Positions 61,088 to 64,000 of a stretch of 64,000 nt of DNA are shown piece after piece. The stretch is from positions 3,899,501-3,963,500 of the forward strand of contig NC_092520.1 of the NCBI RefSeq assembly GCF_037038585.1, written 5' to 3'. The position numbers were made by a program, and so were the translations under genes. The notes beneath the pieces are model-generated. The model worked only from the letters and a program-made list of their open reading frames with translations, did no database searches and was not told the DNA's origin. The stretch is from Patagioenas fasciata. Its lineage: Eukaryota > Chordata > Aves > Columbiformes > Columbidae. How positions within the stretch are numbered: the stretch's first letter is position 1; every line of letters begins with the position of its first letter.

Positions 61088-63278
61088 GTTGGTGCCGTCA
61101 TCTGTAGCTCAACAACAGCCACAACAATCTCAGTTGCCTCCTGGCATCAAGCCCACCATTCAGATCAAACAGGAATCAGGTAGCTGGAGTTAATCTCGGG
61201 TCATATTGCTGATTGGTGAGGTCTAAAGTCAAGGAAGTTTGGCAGAATTCTGTCCCAAAATGTTCTGTTGTTAAGGAATAATGACTTGACTAGAAGATGT
61301 GGCATTAAATATGAATATAAGTAAACAGTGAAGGATGTCTTAGTGTTTTCATCTAACAATAATTGAAGAATTTGGTTCTGTCACTTTTCTTGCCTGGCTC
61401 AGGTACACAGACCATGCTTTAGGATTAAATGTTTTATCTTTAGAGATCAAAAGGTACGTAAACATCTTCAAAAGTAATGTGATTGGCAACCTGGAAGACA
61501 CCGGTTTTCTGAAGATCCAAGACCTTTTCAACTGTATCAACTGGAAAAAAGAAGTTAATCCATGTTTTAATTATTTTTCTTACATCCAGAAATCAGAATC
61601 TACTTTTTAGGTACTTGTCAAAACAAATACAATTAGATCTGAGACTGGAAGATGGACTAGATTCTTTTTGTAGCGCTGATTCATTCAGTTGACTTTGGGC
61701 AAGTCATGTAATCTTCTGTGTTGGCCTTATTCTGCTATAGAATACGTATGATGTGGTAGGAAGTCATGCTTGCAAAGTTACCTTAATTCTAAAGGTAGAA
61801 GTGCTATAGAAGTGCAAAGTATTTTTATGTCCATGTATCATATTAATCATGCCAGTAAAATTATTATATCCATACTATTTAGATCAAAGAATTAAAGTAG
61901 GCCATAGAATGGAAAAAATAAGCAGCCCTACTCCTGTACTTTGATAAATTACCTTTTGGATTATAGGACCATTGCCTAAGAAAAAATACCCAGTAATGAA
62001 GACAGATATGAGACCTCCATCCTTCAGTCACTGAATAATATTTGATCAATAGGATCAATAAATAATTTGATCAATTAAAGCGTCACTATCATCTGGTAGC
62101 TATTCTTGCTGAAAGGTGTGAATCAATTTTCACAGAGACTTTGCCTTTTATTGAGTTTTGTGTCTGGATGATGCAAAGGCTTTAAGTTATGTTTTCTTAC
62201 TTCAGGTAGTTCGCATCTTAAGTGGACAAAATTCTTCACCTTAGAAATATTTGTGTACAAATATAAGTGGGATTAATTCAGGCTGGGTGTTTTGTGGCAT
62301 TTGACCAACACAATGCAACACATTTACCTCATCGTGGAATGTAAAATGCAAGTGTCCTGGATATAGTTTTGAATGGATGACTTGAATCTCCTGGTTTGCA
62401 ACTGAGAAGTGAATCTGGCAGAGAGAGGGAGCAGAGTCCTTGCTGTCCTATGGTGTCCTCATCCTTTGTTCTTGCGGATTCTACTCAGAGCTTGTTTCAG
62501 CCCAATTCCTTTGTGGCTTTGAGATAACCAATAAATCAAGAGGAGAGCAGTTTACTTAAAGCAACCTTCAGTAGCCAGTGTGACAGTTGCTTCCTTACAC
62601 ACACTAATACTCTTTGCCAGAAAGGTGGGTTTTATAACATTTATTCAGAAGGATGAAATTCAGCAAGGCTAATTAAGACACATTAAAACGTACAGACTAA
62701 ATTGCTGAAGAACTATTTCACTTTTAGATGGTTCATGTATATGAACCGATTGAGTATTGGTTGTAACCTGTTGGTTCTTGGGAAACATTCTGTTATTGGA
62801 ATCATGGACCAGAAAAGACTAAAAATCACTGCAACAAATCAATGATGGAACGGAATCGCACGCCTCAGTGGGAGTAGTTAGGAATTGAAACAGGCACATG
62901 AAAGGCAGAGATGGTGATTGTCTTGGTATTTGCAAAAAAACAAAACAAAACCACAAACAAAAAAAGGCAAAAAACCCAACCCAAACAACAAAAATATATA
63001 TGTTTTCAGTATCATGAATAGATGGGCCTTGTGAGGCTACTTGCCCCACTAGAGCTTGGTCTGAGAAAGCGTTTCAGAAAGTAACTTTTCGTGCCTGTAT
63101 TTTAACAGTGACCTTTCTCCTTTCCTAGGTGTTAAAATAATCACTCAACAGGTGCAACCCAGTAAAATCCTTCCCAAACCAGTTACAGCGACCTTGCCCA
63201 GCAGTAGCAATTCACCTATTATGGTGGTTAGCAGTAATGGGACTATCATGACAACTAAACTGGTCACTACTCCCACTG
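40392..63278 (+). CDS. EMSY: EMSY (C11orf30), first nine coding exons; gene continues past the window
   Basis: Coding exons: 40392-40461, 45003-45102, 45741-45815, 48022-48197, 49818-49970, 53305-53564, 58023-58293, 60874-61179 and 63129-63278. Together they give 1561 nt, 520 codons plus one base, all GT-AG with agreeing phases. EMSY is a nuclear repressor. Its N-terminal ENT domain (roughly residues 16-100) and the following PLMPRLVP segment (101-108) bind HP1-type chromoshadow domains, and the protein binds the BRCA2 region encoded by exon 3. A basic KPRKRRR nuclear-localisation-like motif lies at 201-207. Long Ser/Thr- and Val-rich stretches follow, then a 23-residue glutamine run at 418-440. 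The human protein is about 1320 aa, so more than half lies beyond 64000. No frame breaks were seen. Identification is by near-identity to the remembered human sequence. Confidence 0.97.
40462..45002 (+). other. EMSY: EMSY intron 2
   Basis: About 4.5 kb. Nothing recognised in 40462-43796 apart from T runs (for example near 41956-41970). 43797-44882 is a CR1 inserted antisense to the gene; about 120 bp separate it from exon 3. Confidence 0.9.
43797..44882 (-). mobile_element. CR1 LINE with open reverse-transcriptase tail, in EMSY intron 2
   Basis: The 3' end is at the left: three copies of cacagtat (ATACTGTG on the minus strand), then ttgggattggaagggacctc. It is 5'-truncated at about 44882. 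The minus strand at 43883-44863 is open for 326 codons and covers the distal part of ORF2: [13 protein letters not shown] (residues 30-42), the catalytic FADD (60-63), [36 protein letters not shown] and [11 protein letters not shown]. The start codon given is only the first Met in a truncated ORF. The lack of breaks points to a young insertion. Confidence 0.95.
45003..45102 (+). CDS. EMSY: EMSY coding exon 3
   Basis: Encodes residues 24-56 of the ENT domain ([15 protein letters not shown], then [18 protein letters not shown]). Acceptor ttcttcag at 45002; donor CTTAG|gtaact. 100 nt, phase 1 in and phase 2 out. Confidence 0.96.
45103..45740 (+). other. EMSY: EMSY intron 3
   Basis: 638 bp, GT-AG, no repeat recognised. 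Confidence 0.9.
45741..45815 (+). CDS. EMSY: EMSY coding exon 4
   Basis: 75 nt encoding [20 protein letters not shown] then TTIAH, the last part of the ENT helical bundle. Acceptor ttttaatag; donor CACAA|gtaagt. Confidence 0.96.
45816..48021 (+). other. EMSY: EMSY intron 4
   Basis: About 2.2 kb, GT-AG. No repeat, RNA gene or additional exon recognised. Confidence 0.9.
48022..48197 (+). CDS. EMSY: EMSY coding exon 5
   Basis: 176 nt, residues 82-140. Contains [15 protein letters not shown], then [14 protein letters not shown], the segment known to bind HP1 in the human protein, and an Ala/Asn/Val-rich stretch. Acceptor ctatttag; donor AAAGAAG|gtgaga. Followed within about 80 bp by a CR1. Confidence 0.96.
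48198..49817 (+). other. EMSY: EMSY intron 5
   Basis: About 1.6 kb. 48275-48990 is a CR1 in the same orientation as the gene; a T tract lies at about 49111-49127. The rest has no recognised feature. Confidence 0.9.
48275..48990 (+). mobile_element. CR1 LINE in EMSY intron 5
   Basis: Sense CR1 from ccaggttccagtataagttg to cattctgggattctataaac, the gcctggcccaggctg group. A plus-strand open frame at 48293-48949 reads the ORF2 tail in the correct frame for part of its length ([37 protein letters not shown]), then leaves it near the 3' end, so it is a remnant and not a host gene. Confidence 0.93.
49818..49970 (+). CDS. EMSY: EMSY coding exon 6
   Basis: 153 nt, residues 141-191: [20 protein letters not shown], then [20 protein letters not shown] and [12 protein letters not shown] Ser/Thr/Pro-rich segment. 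Acceptor tcttcag; donor CAAAA|gtaagt. Confidence 0.96.
49971..53304 (+). other. EMSY: EMSY intron 6
   Basis: About 3.3 kb, GT-AG. Holds a TA microsatellite at 52663-52685 and a short AAC run near 52893-52908. No transposon recognised. Confidence 0.9.
52663..52685. repeat. TA dinucleotide microsatellite
   Basis: About eleven TA units, preceded by tatctatcta. Confidence 0.95.
53305..53564 (+). CDS. EMSY: EMSY coding exon 7
   Basis: 260 nt, residues 192-278. Acidic-then-basic [15 protein letters not shown] (likely nuclear localisation), a serine tract, and the conserved [20 protein letters not shown] then [18 protein letters not shown]. Acceptor cttttccag; donor CAGAAG|gtatgt, phase 0. Confidence 0.96.
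53565..58022 (+). other. EMSY: EMSY intron 7
   Basis: About 4.5 kb, GT-AG. Contains an exon-like open block at 53820-54094 (listed separately) and an A run near 57801-57811. No known repeat family recognised. Confidence 0.85.
53820..54094 (+). other. Exon-like open block in EMSY intron 7
   Basis: Bounded by a good acceptor (pyrimidine-rich ccctctttttatccacag) and a usable donor (CAAAG|gtaatc), and free of stops in the one frame that follows exon 7. Its 275-nt length would break the frame into exon 8. It may be a rare alternative exon, a decayed repeat or chance. The predicted peptide, with [17 protein letters not shown] in it, is not one I recognise. Confidence 0.2.
58023..58293 (+). CDS. 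EMSY: EMSY coding exon 8
   Basis: 271 nt, residues 279-368: [20 protein letters not shown], then [18 protein letters not shown], a serine-rich run, and [20 protein letters not shown]. Ser/Thr-rich, of the type O-GlcNAc-modified in human EMSY. Acceptor cttctttcag; donor CACAAG|gtacgg. An open frame reaching upstream into the intron is chance. Confidence 0.96.
58294..60873 (+). other. EMSY: EMSY intron 8
   Basis: About 2.6 kb. The stretch 59842-60522 looks like a solo LTR in antisense. The rest shows no recognised feature. Confidence 0.85.
59842..60522 (-). mobile_element. Probable solo LTR of an avian ERVL-type retrovirus
   Basis: Read on the minus strand it begins TGTCCTGGTTTTATTAAAAC at the right edge, the start typical of many avian ERVL-type LTRs, and ends near ACCAACCAACA. 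About 680 bp. No internal retroviral region is visible beside it, so it is best called a solo LTR, a fossil of moderate age. The left edge is an estimate; a clean target-site duplication was not seen. The family name needs a repeat-library match. Confidence 0.65.
60874..61179 (+). CDS. EMSY: EMSY coding exon 9, with polyglutamine run
   Basis: 306 nt, residues 369-470: [20 protein letters not shown], then [20 protein letters not shown], a 23-glutamine run (418-440), and [14 protein letters not shown]. The flanking sequence matches human EMSY, so this is the true exon. Acceptor ctttcacag; donor GAATCAG|gtagct. Confidence 0.96.
61020..61088 (+). repeat. EMSY: CAA/CAG repeat encoding 23 glutamines in EMSY
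   Basis: 69 bp of alternating blocks: 3 CAA, 3 CAG, 5 CAA, 5 CAG, 3 CAA, 2 CAG, CAA, CAG. The interruptions would be expected to limit slippage compared with a pure CAG run. Confidence 0.97.
61180..63128 (+). other. EMSY: EMSY intron 9
   Basis: About 1.9 kb, GT-AG. An A-rich low-complexity stretch lies at 62934-62992. No transposon recognised. Confidence 0.88.
63129..63278 (+). CDS. EMSY: EMSY coding exon 10 (last in the window)
   Basis: 150 nt, residues 471-520: [20 protein letters not shown], then [19 protein letters not shown] and LVTTPT. Acceptor tttcctag; donor CCCACTG|gtaagt, phase 1. The following human sequence (TQATYTRPTV) is not found in the remaining 720 bp, so the next exon is outside the window. 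Confidence 0.96.
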
Positions 63279-64000
63279 GTAAGTTATGGCTCTGAGAAGG
63301 GAAGGGAGGGTAAACCCAGACACACAGGCGATCAAACATGGTTTATTAGGGTAGAAAAAAAAAGTCACTTCTCTCTTGTAAACAGTGAGCGCAACAGCAT
63401 ATCCACAATCCTGTTGATATTTATTGTAGTTGAGGATTTTTACACTGAGTGCTTTTTTATTGCTCCTACAACCTCTTTGAATTTGGACACGAAAATACAA
63501 TTGTTCCTTCCCCACTAGGTTTTATTTTAAACAAAATTTCCTTGCAGCTTATACTTTGCACTTCTGTAGCACCTTATATTAAATGATTCACATTAACTGT
63601 TCAGGTACCTCAAGCAGATAGGTCAGCATCATTCCTATTTTACATATATGGAGTTTAAAAGGCAGGTGGCTTGCTCATAATCTTACAGTGAATTTGTGAA
63701 AAGGCCAGTAAACTGAATTTTATCGTTCTGGGGATCTAATTGTATTTGTGTTTTCTTACCAATGAAAGATCAGAAATAATGCCAACTGTTCAGATTATAA
63801 ACTAGTATGAAGAAGACTTGAAAGGAAGCTTTATCCTAGTTTTGAGAAAACTTGTAATTTACTTTCTGAATTTTAGCATGGATTGGCAATATTAGCCTAA
63901 AATAATGGTTAATATTATTTTTTTAAAGTGCTTCTCAAAAACATTCTTAAGTACTTAAAAAGAAATCCAGCAGTTTTGCGGTTCATTTAATTGGGAAAAC
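63279..64000 (+). other. EMSY: EMSY intron 10, partial
   Basis: Runs off the window end. No feature recognised. Confidence 0.85.

Overview
This is a vertebrate nuclear window, almost certainly from a bird. It holds two protein genes with compact GT-AG introns. At least fourteen 5'-truncated CR1 LINE copies are present, several ending in short octamer repeats such as ATTCTATG, and no Alu- or B1-like SINEs were seen. One LTR-like block begins (on the minus strand) with the TGTCCTGG start common in avian ERVL-type LTRs. The species cannot be fixed from the sequence.

Layout. 1-12.9 kb is intergenic, AT-rich DNA with four CR1 fragments and no convincing gene. 12.93-28.8 kb is the complete coding part of THAP12 (also called PRKRIR or P52rIPK) on the minus strand. 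It has five coding exons; I reconstructed every junction and the phases agree, giving 767 aa. Its intron 1 carries a dense patch of CR1 copies and degenerate C-rich repeats. A CpG island with NRF1-type sites covers THAP12 exon 1 (about 28.4-29.2 kb). 29.2-38.4 kb is the spacer between two divergent genes, with three CR1 copies and one CR1 tip. A second CpG island at about 38.4-39.5 kb is the promoter of EMSY (C11orf30) on the plus strand. Nine coding exons of EMSY lie in the window (40392-63278, the first 520 codons). The rest of the gene, well over half by comparison with the human protein, lies beyond position 64000.

The head-to-head order THAP12(-)/EMSY(+) matches the human 11q13.5 arrangement as I recall it, so this is a conserved syntenic block and not an accessory island. 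Both products are nuclear. THAP12 is a THAP zinc-finger protein whose body derives from a hAT-type transposase. EMSY is an ENT-domain chromatin repressor that binds BRCA2 and HP1. The sequence does not show that they work together.

I did not find a new biological system. The points most worth a second look are: a duplicated ACTACAACTCCC / NRF1 / YY1 module in the EMSY promoter; a 170-190 bp tandem repeat in EMSY intron 1; a 23-residue polyglutamine run in EMSY; a possible extra exon in EMSY intron 7; a 37-nt THAP12 micro-exon with a CR1 about 30 bp past its donor; a CR1 inserted inside another CR1; and a CR1 with a 326-codon open reverse-transcriptase tail.
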